A model generated the notes under the pieces. That model was not told the DNA's origin. It ran no database searches and worked only from the letters and a program-made list of their open reading frames with translations. A stretch of 64,000 nt of DNA from Paenibacillus_I sp035510375 (lineage in GTDB: Bacteria; Bacillota; Bacilli; Paenibacillales; Paenibacillaceae): the NCBI RefSeq assembly GCF_035510375.1, contig NZ_DATKHG010000036.1. The stretch is one strand, 5' to 3'. The first letter of the stretch is position 1. Each line of letters opens with the position of its first letter. This document shows, in pieces, positions 45,009 through 53,208 of the stretch. Position numbers and translations under genes: made by a program.

Positions 45009-45159
45009 GGCTGACACTCCTTTCTTACTGAATGATTTGCGCTCGCGGCAGAAAGGGAAGGAGACTTCCCCGATTTGTTGAATAGTTGGGTTTGGAGCCC
45101 TCAAAACGAAGGCGTGGAGGGCTGACGCCTTCCCCGCCGCGCTCGTTCCGATTCAGTTG

Positions 45160-45375
45160 TTACGCACCGAAGTAGAGCAGGAAGCCGATAACGACGCCGA
45201 TGATCGGTACAACCTCGACGATACCGACGCCGATAAACATCGTCGTTTGCAGCGTACCGCGGAGTTCCGGCTGACGGGAAATGCCTTCGACTGTCTTGCT
45301 GACGATCATACCGTTACCAATACCTGCGCCGAGCGCGCCCAAACCGATTGCCAAAGCTGCTGCCAAAAATTCCAT
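45160..45375 (-). CDS. atpE: ATP synthase c subunit
   Basis: This 71-residue rotor-ring protein has two helices and the loop SRQPE. The ion-binding Glu is in GVGIVEVVPIIG. The Gln in helix 1 and the Ser/Thr next to the Glu that mark Na+-type rings are absent (GAGIGNG, EVVP). The ring should therefore carry protons. Confidence 0.95.
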   Translation of the reverse strand: MEFLAAALAIGLGALGAGIGNGMIVSKTVEGISRQPELRGTLQTTMFIGVGIVEVVPIIGVVIGFLLYFGA

Positions 45376-45470
45376 TTTTTAAATCCTCCTCAATAATTGG
45401 GTAGTAGTCTGTTATATGGTTCGATCCCGGCCGTTCCCCCAAGGAGCCGCCGAGTTAATACGGGGAGCGA

Positions 45471-46268
45471 TCAGTGGTGATCGTCGTCGTGTTCATGGAC
45501 GGTAGCCTGTGAAATGTATACCATCGTCAGAATCGTGAACAGGAACGCCTGAATAGCGCCTACAAAAATACTGAAGCCCTGCCATACCGCCATAAGCGGC
45601 AGGCCGATCCACCCCATCATCAGAATGGTTGCAATGAGCACCTCGCCGGCGAAAATGTTGGCGTATAGACGAAGAGCCAGCGTGAGCGGCTTTGCGGCTT
45701 CTTTCATCACGTTAAGCGGAAAGAAGATCGGAAACGGCTCGAAATAGTGCTTCAGGTAATGCTTCGTATTGCGGGTCAATCCCAGGTAATGCACGAGCAC
45801 GAACACGATGAGTGCCAGGCCGGCCGTTACGGACAGGTCCGCCGTCGGCGACTTCCACCAGGCGAAAGAGATATGTTTGCCTTCCTCGTGCAGACGCTCC
45901 ACTTCTTCCCCGCTCATGATTTCCATACCGAGCACGGTCACAGGCCCTTTGTACGTATCGTCCAGCTCCGTCACGACACCGAACGGAAGCCCGAGCAGGT
46001 TGGAGACGAAAATGAACATAATCAGCGTCATGCCCAGCGACACATAGGTTTTCACCTTGCTCAAGGGCATGGTGCTCGCAATCGTGTTGTGCACGAATTC
46101 GACGACCCATTCCATAAAGTTCTGAATCTTGGACGGATTATGGACCGACAGATTGCCGACCGCCGCCCTCGCAAGCGCAAACACGACGATGCACGAGACA
46201 AGAATCGCGATGATCGAAGAAAGGTCGAAATTCAAGCCTCCGAGCTCAACGACCGGAAAAAAATGCAT
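45471..46268 (-). CDS. atpB: ATP synthase a subunit
   Basis: This 265-residue Fo stator channel has the essential Arg in LTLALRLYANIFAGEVL and the conserved C-terminal helix QAFLFTILTMVYIS. A His/Asp-rich tail (HEHDDDHH) ends the protein. It lies between atpI and atpE. Confidence 0.95.
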   Translation of the reverse strand: MHFFPVVELGGLNFDLSSIIAILVSCIVVFALARAAVGNLSVHNPSKIQNFMEWVVEFVHNTIASTMPLSKVKTYVSLGMTLIMFIFVSNLLGLPFGVVTELDDTYKGPVTVLGMEIMSGEEVERLHEEGKHISFAWWKSPTADLSVTAGLALIVFVLVHYLGLTRNTKHYLKHYFEPFPIFFPLNVMKEAAKPLTLALRLYANIFAGEVLIATILMMGWIGLPLMAVWQGFSIFVGAIQAFLFTILTMVYISQATVHEHDDDHH

Positions 46269-46277
46269 GCAGTAATT

Positions 46278-46658
46278 TCACCCCTTTCCACCGGATCCAT
46301 TTTTATTGTTTGTAATTGCTGTAAAAAAAACCGCGAGCTGAACAAAAAAACAACTTGCCAACGCAGCGGGCAATGCAAAAAGTTCCGGAAACCGGTAAGC
46401 GGTCATAACGGCGAGAAGCACGGTCGCCAGCCGCCCGGCGAGGCCGAGCGTCATTTTCCTCTCTCCATGTTCCGCCGCGGTCTTGCCGATGAACTCGATC
46501 CGCCTGCGCAATAAAAACGCATTCACGACACTGGCCGACGTCCCCAGAATCAGTCCGGCCGCAACCGGCCTGCCTTCGGGCAACAGCGCCCATGCCGCCA
46601 GCAGCGCGGACATAAAAAAAAGCGCGGCGCGGACGGCCTTCTTCAACATGTCATCCAT
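46278..46658 (-). CDS. atpI: ATP synthase subunit I (AtpI-like)
   Basis: This small membrane protein of about 126 residues has four helices and a family-like core (GLILGTSASVVNAFLLRRRI). AtpI-type proteins assist c-ring assembly or Mg2+ handling. The start at 46658 (MDDMLKK) has GGGGG six bases upstream and overlaps the end of atpZ by eight bases. Confidence 0.8.
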   Translation of the reverse strand: MDDMLKKAVRAALFFMSALLAAWALLPEGRPVAAGLILGTSASVVNAFLLRRRIEFIGKTAAEHGERKMTLGLAGRLATVLLAVMTAYRFPELFALPAALASCFFVQLAVFFTAITNNKNGSGGKG

Positions 46659-46872
46659 CGGCATCCCCCAGTGCACGCTTCAGCAAAATGACGCACGAAA
46701 GTATACCGGCGGCCAGACCGAACAGAATCCCGCCAATGATCCATCCGCGGGTTCCGCCAAGCCAATCCCCCAGAAAATAGCCCAACAAGATGCATATCGC
46801 GAAATCCAGCCCCATGACTCCCGCCAATCCGGCGGCGCGCCAGGGGTTATCGTCGCTGCGCTTCTTATTCAT
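46651..46872 (-). CDS. AtpZ/AtpI family membrane protein
   Basis: This 73-residue protein has two membrane helices with the glycine-rich AtpZ pattern (GYFLGDWLGGTRGWIIGGIL). It is the first gene of the atp operon, about 20 bases after the predicted transcription start, with AGGAG upstream of the ATG. AtpZ with AtpI has been linked to Mg2+/Ca2+ supply for the synthase. Confidence 0.82.
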   Translation of the reverse strand: MNKKRSDDNPWRAAGLAGVMGLDFAICILLGYFLGDWLGGTRGWIIGGILFGLAAGILSCVILLKRALGDADG

Positions 46873-46900
46873 CGGCTTGTACTCCTGTTAATCCTCATTT

Positions 46901-46930
46901 ATTTTATCCAAGCGACGTAACCTTTGTCAA
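46901..46930 (-). promoter_or_regulatory. sigma-A promoter of the atp operon
   Basis: On the minus strand a perfect -35 TTGACA (46925-46930) and TAAAAT (46901-46906) are 18 bases apart, upstream of the first atp gene. This is the strongest promoter match in the window. The rest of the gap to 47078 shows nothing further. Confidence 0.8.
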
Positions 46931-47078
46931 TTGATATAAAATCAAACATTTGGTGAACAGGCAAACGCAAACCCTTGATACTGCTCGATTTTTCCACACA
47001 CTCAACCATACAGTACCACTGTATGCTGTATTCTTTCACTTTATCGGAACAGCTGTGAACATTGTGTGTCCGTCGCGC

Positions 47079-48230
47079 TTATACCGAGAACGTATCCGGC
47101 CGTTCGCCGCGGCGTCCGAAATGATGCAGAATCGCCTGCACGATCCGCTCCGATGCCCGCCCGTCGCCGTAAGGGTTGGCCGCCTTGCTCATCCGCTCGT
47201 AGGCGTTGCGGTCGGTGAGCAGCTTGCGCGCGCCCTCGAAGACGTTGTTTTCATCCGTGCCGACCAGCTCGAGCGTGCCTGCCGCAATGCCCTCCGGCCG
47301 TTCCGTCGTGTCGCGCAGCACCAGCGTGGGCACCCCGAACGACGGCGCTTCTTCCTGCAAGCCGCCCGAGTCCGTCATGATCATATAAGCGTGCGGGTAG
47401 AAGTTATGGAACTCGAACACGTCGAGCGGATCGATCAGCCGGATGCGCGGATGGCCGCCGAGAATCTCGTTCGCCGGCTCGCGCACGGCGGGGTTCGGGT
47501 GCACGGCGTAGACGAACGCGACATCCTCGAACTCGTCCGCCAATCTTTTCACCGCGCGGAAAATGTTCCGGTGAGGCTCGCCGATCGCCTCCCGCCGATG
47601 GGCCGTCATCAGCACCAGGCGCTTCCCCTGCGCCCATTCCAGCACCGGGTGGGAGAAAGAGGGGTCGACCGTGTATTGAAAAACGTCGGCCGCCGTATTG
47701 CCTGTTACGTAAACGCGGGATTCCGGCTTGTTCTCCTTAAGGAGATTGCCCGCAGACCAGTCCGTCGGCGCGAAGTGTACGTCGGACAGGACGCCCGCCA
47801 GCTGGCGGTTCATTTCTTCGGGATACGGGGACAGCTTGTTCCAGGTGCGCAAGCCCGCTTCCACATGCCCCACCTGAATCTGCTGCAGGAACGCGGCGTA
47901 GCTCGCAAGGAACGTCGTTTGCGTATCGCCGTGCACCAGCACGATATCCGGCTTTGCTTCCGTCAACACAGGCTCCAAGCCTTCAATTACGCGGATCGTT
48001 GTTCCCGTGAGCGTCTGCCGCTCCTTCATGACGTTCAAATCGTAATCCGGACGGATTTCGAAAAATTGCAGCACCTGGTCCAGCATGTCGCGGTGCTGCG
48101 CGGTTACGCAAACGATCGGGTCGATCTCATCGGGGTACTTCTGCAGCTCGAGAACGAGCGGCGCCATCTTCACCGCTTCCGGACGGGTGCCGAATACGGT
48201 CATGACCTTCAATTTATGCAAGACAGTCAC
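47079..48230 (-). CDS. wecB: UDP-N-acetylglucosamine 2-epimerase (non-hydrolysing)
   Basis: This 383-residue enzyme interconverts UDP-GlcNAc and UDP-ManNAc (Bacillus MnaA). Diagnostic blocks are VFGTRPEAVKMAPLVLEL, VHGDTQTTFLASYAAF, GHVEAGLRTWNKLSPYPEE and MTDSGGLQEEAPSFGVPTLV. It supplies the donor for the TagA-type transferase at 6 kb, so it belongs functionally to wall-polymer synthesis even though it sits between upp and atp. Confidence 0.94.
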   Translation of the reverse strand: MTVLHKLKVMTVFGTRPEAVKMAPLVLELQKYPDEIDPIVCVTAQHRDMLDQVLQFFEIRPDYDLNVMKERQTLTGTTIRVIEGLEPVLTEAKPDIVLVHGDTQTTFLASYAAFLQQIQVGHVEAGLRTWNKLSPYPEEMNRQLAGVLSDVHFAPTDWSAGNLLKENKPESRVYVTGNTAADVFQYTVDPSFSHPVLEWAQGKRLVLMTAHRREAIGEPHRNIFRAVKRLADEFEDVAFVYAVHPNPAVREPANEILGGHPRIRLIDPLDVFEFHNFYPHAYMIMTDSGGLQEEAPSFGVPTLVLRDTTERPEGIAAGTLELVGTDENNVFEGARKLLTDRNAYERMSKAANPYGDGRASERIVQAILHHFGRRGERPDTFSV

Positions 48231-48254
48231 TCCTAAATCAAGTTGTGAAAAAGA

Positions 48255-48884
48255 TTACTTCGTGCCGAACAGCCGGTCGCCCGCATCTCCGAGACCCGGC
48301 ACGATATAGCCGTGCTCATTTAGCCGTTCGTCCAAGGCGGCGACGTACAGATCGACGTCGGGATGCGCGGCTCGCACCGCTTCGACGCCCTCCGGCGCGG
48401 CGATCAGCACCATGAGCTTCAAATGCGCGCAGCCCCTGTTCTTGAGCGCGGTGAGCGCCGCATTCGCCGAACCGCCGGTCGCGAGCATCGGGTCGATGAC
48501 GATCAGCATCCGCTCCTGCGCGTCGGTAGGCAGATTAATGTAGTATTCGACCGGCTGAAGCGTTTCCTCGTTGCGGTACAGGCCGATGTGGCCGACCTTG
48601 GCGGACGGGATCAGCTGCAGGATGCCGTCGACCATGCCCAGCCCCGCGCGAAGGATCGGCACCAATCCGATCATGCGGCCGGACAGCACGGCGCTCTCCG
48701 TCCTCGCAACCGGCGTTTCGATCGTGATATGCTTGAGCGGCGCCTCGCGCGTAATCTCGTATGCCATCAACGTCGCCACCTCGCCGACCAGCTCGCGGAA
48801 ATCTTTGGTGATCGTGTTCCTGTCGCGAATGAACGTCAGCTTGTGCTGAATTAATGGATGGTCGCAAATGACCAGTTTGCCCAT
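48255..48884 (-). CDS. upp: uracil phosphoribosyltransferase
   Basis: This 209-residue salvage enzyme makes UMP from uracil and PRPP. The PRPP-binding loop VIDPMLATGGSANAAL and the uracil-binding C-terminus YIVPGLGDAGDRLFGTK are both clear. The start at 48884 (MGKLVICDHPLIQHK) has AAGGAGGAG upstream; a longer frame exists without support. It is followed by wecB with 24 bases between. Confidence 0.96.
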   Translation of the reverse strand: MGKLVICDHPLIQHKLTFIRDRNTITKDFRELVGEVATLMAYEITREAPLKHITIETPVARTESAVLSGRMIGLVPILRAGLGMVDGILQLIPSAKVGHIGLYRNEETLQPVEYYINLPTDAQERMLIVIDPMLATGGSANAALTALKNRGCAHLKLMVLIAAPEGVEAVRAAHPDVDLYVAALDERLNEHGYIVPGLGDAGDRLFGTK

Positions 48885-48956
48885 GCGTGCTCCTCCTTGC
48901 CCTGGCTTCGCGTACCGGGACCGCCCGGCGCTCCGTTCAGGCCCATAATCCCGTAT

Positions 48957-48962
48957 ATTATA
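48957..48962 (-). promoter_or_regulatory. putative extended -10 promoter for upp
   Basis: On the minus strand TGGTATAAT is an extended -10 element, but no good -35 is seen. A second TATAAT lies at 49060-49065. Between them a GCCGG/CCGGC stem followed by TTTTTC (about 49030-49050) could act as a terminator or attenuator. Confidence 0.4.
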
Positions 48963-49100
48963 CCATTGTGAAGACAAGTCTGCACAACCGGATTTGTCCC
49001 TCTGCAAGCCGCGCACGGAATAATGTGAAAAAGCCGGCGCCAGGTCCGGCGGATGACGTATTATACCTTTAAAGAGCAAAACAATCCTTTCCGACATGGC

Positions 49101-49136
49101 AAAAAGCTGTCCGGCAACGTGGCCGGACAGCTTTTT
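49101..49136 (-). terminator. terminator of glyA
   Basis: On the minus strand AAAAAGCTGTCCGG pairs with CCGGACAGCTTTTT around a short loop, 18 bases past the glyA stop. Confidence 0.92.
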
Positions 49137-49153
49137 GCTTTCGTAACGATCGA

Positions 49154-50401
49154 TTAATATTTCATTTCCGGGTACAGCGGGAACTGTGCCGTCAGGTCGC
49201 GGACCATGCCGCGCGCTTTATCGAGGACGCCTTCGTCCTTCGGGTTCTTGAGCGTCATGGCGATGACTTGCGCGATCGTCTTCATCGCGTTCTCGTCCAT
49301 GCCGCGGGACGTGACGGCCGGCGTGCCGACGCGGATGCCGCTCGTGACGAACGGGCTGGTCGGATCGAACGGAATCGCGTTCTTATTGACCGTGATGGCG
49401 ACGGAATCGAGCACATGCTCAGCTTCTTTGCCTGTAATGTTCAGGTTGCGCGTGTCGATCAGCATAAGGTGGTTATCCGTGCCGCCGGACACGAGGTTCA
49501 GCCCCTCGGCGAGCAGCGACTCGGCCAGCACGCGCGCGTTGTTCACGACGTTCTGCGCGTAGGTTTTGAAGGACGGCTGCAGCGCTTCGCCGAGCGCGAC
49601 GGCCTTCGATGCGATAACGTGCATCAGCGGCCCGCCCTGCGTGCCCGGGAACACGGCTTTGTCGATCGCAGCCGCCCATGGCTGGCGGCACAGGATCAGG
49701 CCGCCGCGGGGACCGCGCAGCGTCTTGTGCGTCGTCGTCGTGACAAAATGGGCGTGCGGCACCGGGTTCGGATGCAGGCCGGCCGCAACGAGGCCGGCGA
49801 TATGCGCCATATCGACCATGAACAGCGCGCCCGTGTCCTGCGCGATTCGGCCGAGCTTCTCGAAATCGATGATGCGCGGGTAGGCGCTGGCGCCCGCCAC
49901 GATCAAGCGGGGGCGGTGCTTGAACGCCGCTTTGCGCACTTCTTCATAGTCGATCGTGAACGTGTTCTCGTCAACGCCGTAAGCGACGAAGTTGTACAGC
50001 AGCCCGGAAGCGTTAACCGGGCTGCCGTGCGTCAGATGGCCGCCGTGGGCCAGATTCATGCCGAGCACGGTGTCGCCCGGCTTGAGCGCCGCCAGGTATA
50101 CGGCCATATTCGCCTGGGCGCCGGAATGCGGCTGCACGTTGGCATGATCGGCTCCGAACAGCTCCTTCGCGCGGTTGCGGGCGATATCCTCGGCGATGTC
50201 GACGTATTCGCATCCGCCGTAGTAGCGCTTGCCCGGATAACCTTCCGCGTATTTGTTCGTCAGCACGGTGCCCATCGCTTCCAGCACCGCTTCGCTGACG
50301 ATATTTTCGGATGCGATCAACTCGATGTTGTCGCGCTGACGCTGCAGCTCAAGGCCGAGCGCCTTGACGATTTCCGGGTCTTGCTTGCGCAGATTTTCCA
50401 T
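49154..50401 (-). CDS. glyA: serine hydroxymethyltransferase
   Basis: This 415-residue PLP enzyme converts serine and tetrahydrofolate to glycine and methylene-THF. The PLP lysine is in VTTTTHKTLRGPRGG. Other family blocks are NIELIASENIVSEAVLEAMG, KYAEGYPGKRYYGGCE and FMVDMAHIAGLVAAG. The neighbours (ywlG, upp) match Bacillus order. No T-box or riboswitch fits in the short upstream gap. Confidence 0.97.
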   Translation of the reverse strand: MENLRKQDPEIVKALGLELQRQRDNIELIASENIVSEAVLEAMGTVLTNKYAEGYPGKRYYGGCEYVDIAEDIARNRAKELFGADHANVQPHSGAQANMAVYLAALKPGDTVLGMNLAHGGHLTHGSPVNASGLLYNFVAYGVDENTFTIDYEEVRKAAFKHRPRLIVAGASAYPRIIDFEKLGRIAQDTGALFMVDMAHIAGLVAAGLHPNPVPHAHFVTTTTHKTLRGPRGGLILCRQPWAAAIDKAVFPGTQGGPLMHVIASKAVALGEALQPSFKTYAQNVVNNARVLAESLLAEGLNLVSGGTDNHLMLIDTRNLNITGKEAEHVLDSVAITVNKNAIPFDPTSPFVTSGIRVGTPAVTSRGMDENAMKTIAQVIAMTLKNPKDEGVLDKARGMVRDLTAQFPLYPEMKY

Positions 50402-50439
50402 GGATTCATGATCCTCCTCAAGTTTTTGTGCTTACGGAC

Positions 50440-51036
50440 TCAATCGCACGTCCCGCTGCCCCCGCCGGCAGGCACTTCGGCCTCCAGCTTGTAGACGGCG
50501 CGGGCTCCGCCGATCAGCTTCGGCCTCGTCATCGCCATCGTGACGCGCGCTTCGCCGATCGTGCGGATCGACGGCCTGACCGGCACCGCTACCGGGCGCA
50601 AATGCATGCCGATCAGCGTTTCGCCGATGTCGATGCCCGCATGCGCCTGCACGCTCTCCACCAGCACCGCATCCGTCAACTGACGGAAGGCGTACGCCGC
50701 CATGGAGCCGCCGGCGCCCGGTATCGGCACGGCCGACACCTCCTCGAGCGCATACTGTTCCGCCGCTTCGCGGGTCGTGACAAGCGCGCGGTTCAAATGC
50801 TCGCAGCATTGATACACCGGGTAAAAGCCGATGTCCCGCCGCGCGGCCTCGACCCCTGCATAGATCGCGGCGGCCGCCTCGGTCGTGCCGGACGTGCCGA
50901 TTCGCTTGCCGATCACTTCGCTCGTGCTCGTCCCGACGACGAGCAGCCGGCCTGCCTGCAGGCGGGCGGCGGACGCAAGCTCGCGAACGACTTTTTCCAC
51001 ATCTGCCGTAATCGTCCTAAACCGATTATCGCTCAT
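50440..51036 (-). CDS. ywlG: TIGR01440 / UPF0340 family protein (YwlG)
   Basis: This 198-residue conserved protein of unknown function sits between rpiB and glyA in many Bacillales. Recognisable pieces are VVGTSTSEVIGKRIGTSGT, FYPVYQCCEHLNRALV and AHAGIDIGETLIGMHLRPVA. The native start is ATG 51036 (MSDNRFRT), 11 bases after the rpiB stop; the open frame continues upstream through rpiB in another phase. The conserved Cys-Cys and His residues suggest a ligand or metal site, but no activity is established. Confidence 0.85.
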   Translation of the reverse strand: MSDNRFRTITADVEKVVRELASAARLQAGRLLVVGTSTSEVIGKRIGTSGTTEAAAAIYAGVEAARRDIGFYPVYQCCEHLNRALVTTREAAEQYALEEVSAVPIPGAGGSMAAYAFRQLTDAVLVESVQAHAGIDIGETLIGMHLRPVAVPVRPSIRTIGEARVTMAMTRPKLIGGARAVYKLEAEVPAGGGSGTCD

Positions 51037-51047
51037 GGCCGCACCTC

Positions 51048-51506
51048 TTAAGGATGCAAAGTGTATTTTTCTTCCAGCGCCCTCACCTTGTTCAGCCGCC
51101 CGACGTGCCGCTCGCCATGCGAAAATTCCGTCCCGATCCAAATCTTCACAATCTCCTGCGCAAGGCCAGGCCCGATAACCCGCTCTCCCATGGCCAGCAC
51201 ATTCGAATCGTTGTGATCGCGCGTCGCCTGGGCGGAGAACATATCGTGCACGAGCGCGCAGCGGATGCCCGGGATTTTGTTGGCCGCAATCGACATGCCG
51301 ATTCCCGTGCCGCAAATGAGAATGCCGCGGTCCGCCTTGCCTTCCACCACCGCATCGCACACCGGAACCGCATAATCCGGATAATCGACCGACTGGCCGC
51401 AGTCGCAGCCGAAATCCTCCACCTCGTGGCCGAGCTCCTTCAGGAGCGCCGCGATGTCGTCCTTCAACCGAAAACCTCCGTGATCGGCGCCGATTGCGAT
51501 TTTCAT
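51048..51506 (-). CDS. rpiB: ribose-5-phosphate isomerase B
   Basis: This 152-residue LacA/RpiB-family enzyme interconverts ribose-5-P and ribulose-5-P. It begins MKIAIGADHGGFRLK. The active-site Cys is in GILICGTGIGMSIAANK, and RCALVHDMFSAQATRDHNDSN is conserved. The start at 51506 is eight bases after GGAGGT. A TATAAT at 51541-51546 upstream may be its -10. Confidence 0.93.
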   Translation of the reverse strand: MKIAIGADHGGFRLKDDIAALLKELGHEVEDFGCDCGQSVDYPDYAVPVCDAVVEGKADRGILICGTGIGMSIAANKIPGIRCALVHDMFSAQATRDHNDSNVLAMGERVIGPGLAQEIVKIWIGTEFSHGERHVGRLNKVRALEEKYTLHP

Positions 51507-51568
51507 GACCATCTACCTCCCGTGGTTGTTCGTCATGTCCATTATACCCAATCCCTGCCCAAAAGACG

Positions 51569-51607
51569 AAAAAAGAGCATGACGCGCTGAATAGCACGCT
51601 GCTCTTT
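51569..51607 (-). terminator. terminator of ywlE
   Basis: On the minus strand AAAGAGCA and TGCTCTTT arms with an inner GTG/GCG partial pairing are followed by TTTCG. It lies about 110 bases past the ywlE stop. Confidence 0.65.
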
Positions 51608-51719
51608 GCCCAGGCGACCGGCCGTATGTTCCGATGCTCCACCGTGGTTGCCCACTTCCGTCGCCAGTCACATCGGATCCGTCTTATTGCTACCATCATA
51701 CCGGATTGCCCGGCGAAAA

Positions 51720-52322
51720 TCAATCGTTCTTTGCGCCCGTTTGACGCGGATTCTCGAGCTGCCCGAGCAATCGGTCGACCGCTTCGGCGATTTCATCGGC
51801 CACCTGCTTGTAGCGCTGCAAGGAACCGCCGAACGGATCGGCGATGTCGAAGCTCGGGATGCGCTGCTCCAGCTCAAGCAGCCGGGCGCGTTCCCCGTCG
51901 GTCAGCTTCGAGCCGAGCGCCAGGCGAACCTGCCACTCCGAGTAGAGCTGCTCCAGCTCCTCGATATCGGCCAGCACCTGGGACCGATCCTCCACGTATT
52001 CCTTCAACGTGTGGGTTTTGTCCACCGCTTGGGGGAACCGTTCGATGAGATGGCGCTTATGGTTGGTCGTCATCGCCAATATGATATCGGCCCACTCCAC
52101 TAAGTGGGCCGTAACGGCGCTGGATGCTCCGCCGTGCCGGATGTCCATGGCCCGCAGCGTTTCCTGCGCATGCTCGGATACCGGCAGTCCGTCCATGGTC
52201 GATATGCCGGCCGACCGGACCTCAAGCGCGACTCCTGCGGCATGGGCACGCTCGCGAAGCATGGCTTCCGCCATCGGACTGCGGCAAGTATTGCCGGTGC
52301 AGACGAATAAGACGCGTTTCAC
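51720..52322 (-). CDS. ywlE: low-molecular-weight protein arginine phosphatase YwlE, enlarged form
   Basis: This 200-residue phosphatase has the catalytic loop VCTGNTCRSPMAEAM (Cys8, Arg14) and the general acid Asp in DIADPFGGS. Thr12 occupies the position that in Bacillus YwlE gives selectivity for phosphoarginine over phosphotyrosine, so it probably opposes the McsB arginine kinase. It is about 50 residues longer than the Bacillus protein. The extra part is a charged helical insert (EDRSQVLADIEELEQLYSEW) ahead of the DP loop. Confidence 0.9.
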   Translation of the reverse strand: MKRVLFVCTGNTCRSPMAEAMLRERAHAAGVALEVRSAGISTMDGLPVSEHAQETLRAMDIRHGGASSAVTAHLVEWADIILAMTTNHKRHLIERFPQAVDKTHTLKEYVEDRSQVLADIEELEQLYSEWQVRLALGSKLTDGERARLLELEQRIPSFDIADPFGGSLQRYKQVADEIAEAVDRLLGQLENPRQTGAKND

Positions 52323-52404
52323 GCGGCATCTCCCCTTTCCTCGGCGCCTGCCCGATTGTCGGGCGACGCCCCGCCCATCGGTTATTGTCCCTTACCACAT
52401 CCTA

Positions 52405-52977
52405 TTATATTAAAAACAGCACCCCGAATGCGAATAAAATCACACCGCCGCAAGCTTCGCCGTACTCACCGAGGCTTTGGCCGACCCTTCGCCCGAGCAG
52501 AAGCCCGAGGATGGACATGAGCCCTCCGAAAAAGCCGAACGTCAGCACGGTGAACAGGATATCCGTGGCGAACATGCCGAGCGACACGCCCACCGAGAAC
52601 GAGTCGATGCTCACGCTGAGCGCAAAAAGCAAAACTCCCCAGACGGTGCGATGATTCAGCGACTGAACGGCTTCGCCGCGAAGCGAGCTGTAAACCATAT
52701 GCCCGCCGAGCAGCACTAGCAAAGCTCCGCCCGCTTTCACGGCCACGTCCCCCAGCAGGATGCTCATATATTGGCCGGTGTACATGCCCATCAGCGGCAT
52801 CAAAATGTGAAAAAGCGCGATGATGAAGCTCAGCTTCAGGATGTCGAGCTTCCGGATGCCTTTTAGGCCGATCCCGACCCCGAGCGAAAAGGCGTCCATA
52901 CCGAGCGCCACCGCCATGACCAGTACGGTCAGCAGTTGGCCCGTGCCCACCATTGCGTCGACTATTGCGACCTGCAT
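52405..52977 (-). CDS. mntP: manganese efflux pump MntP
   Basis: This 190-residue membrane protein has six helices and two symmetric acidic motifs, GMDAFSLGVGIGLKG and SIDSFSVGVSLGM, as in MntP. It should export Mn2+ and protect from manganese excess. In Bacillus the paralogue ywlD occupies the same position beside sua5/ywlC and ywlE. No mntP-type riboswitch is evident upstream, where short palindromic repeats lie instead. Confidence 0.88.
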   Translation of the reverse strand: MQVAIVDAMVGTGQLLTVLVMAVALGMDAFSLGVGIGLKGIRKLDILKLSFIIALFHILMPLMGMYTGQYMSILLGDVAVKAGGALLVLLGGHMVYSSLRGEAVQSLNHRTVWGVLLFALSVSIDSFSVGVSLGMFATDILFTVLTFGFFGGLMSILGLLLGRRVGQSLGEYGEACGGVILFAFGVLFLI

Positions 52978-53070
52978 CCCTCAATCCCTCCGTGTCCGCG
53001 ACATTCTCTTCCACTCTATGCGGACAAGTCGGATTTGATGCCGGAGGAGGGATGCCGCTGGCGGGTGTTC

Positions 53071-53200
53071 AGCGGCATCTCGTGCCGCTAATCGGCCGCT
53101 GCGACGGCGAAAGGGGCTCTTAGCGGCATCTTGTGCCGCTAAGGCCGGCGAATCGGCGCGTTCACCCAGCCGGTTGCTCGTTTAGCGGCATCGCGTGCCG
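53071..53200. repeat. three copies of a palindromic short repeat
   Basis: AGCGGCATCTCGTGCCGCTA (53071-53090), TAGCGGCATCTTGTGCCGCT (53121-53140) and TTTAGCGGCATCGCGTGCCG (53181-53200) each form a GCGGCA/TGCCGC hairpin, the third incomplete. They fill the gap between sua5 and mntP. No T-run follows, so they are not standard terminators. Confidence 0.85.
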
Positions 53201-53208
53201 AAGCATGG

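Noticed and set aside
42436..45081. 881-residue plus-strand frame opposite atpA, atpH and atpF
   Set aside because: It covers three well-identified ATP synthase genes on the other strand, and no family feature is visible.
50402..50439. T-box or glycine/folate riboswitch in front of glyA
   Set aside because: The gap to ywlG is only 38 bases, too short for either.
52978..53070. mntP-type (yybP-ykoY) manganese riboswitch upstream of mntP
   Set aside because: The gap shows no recognisable element of that fold and contains palindromic repeats instead.
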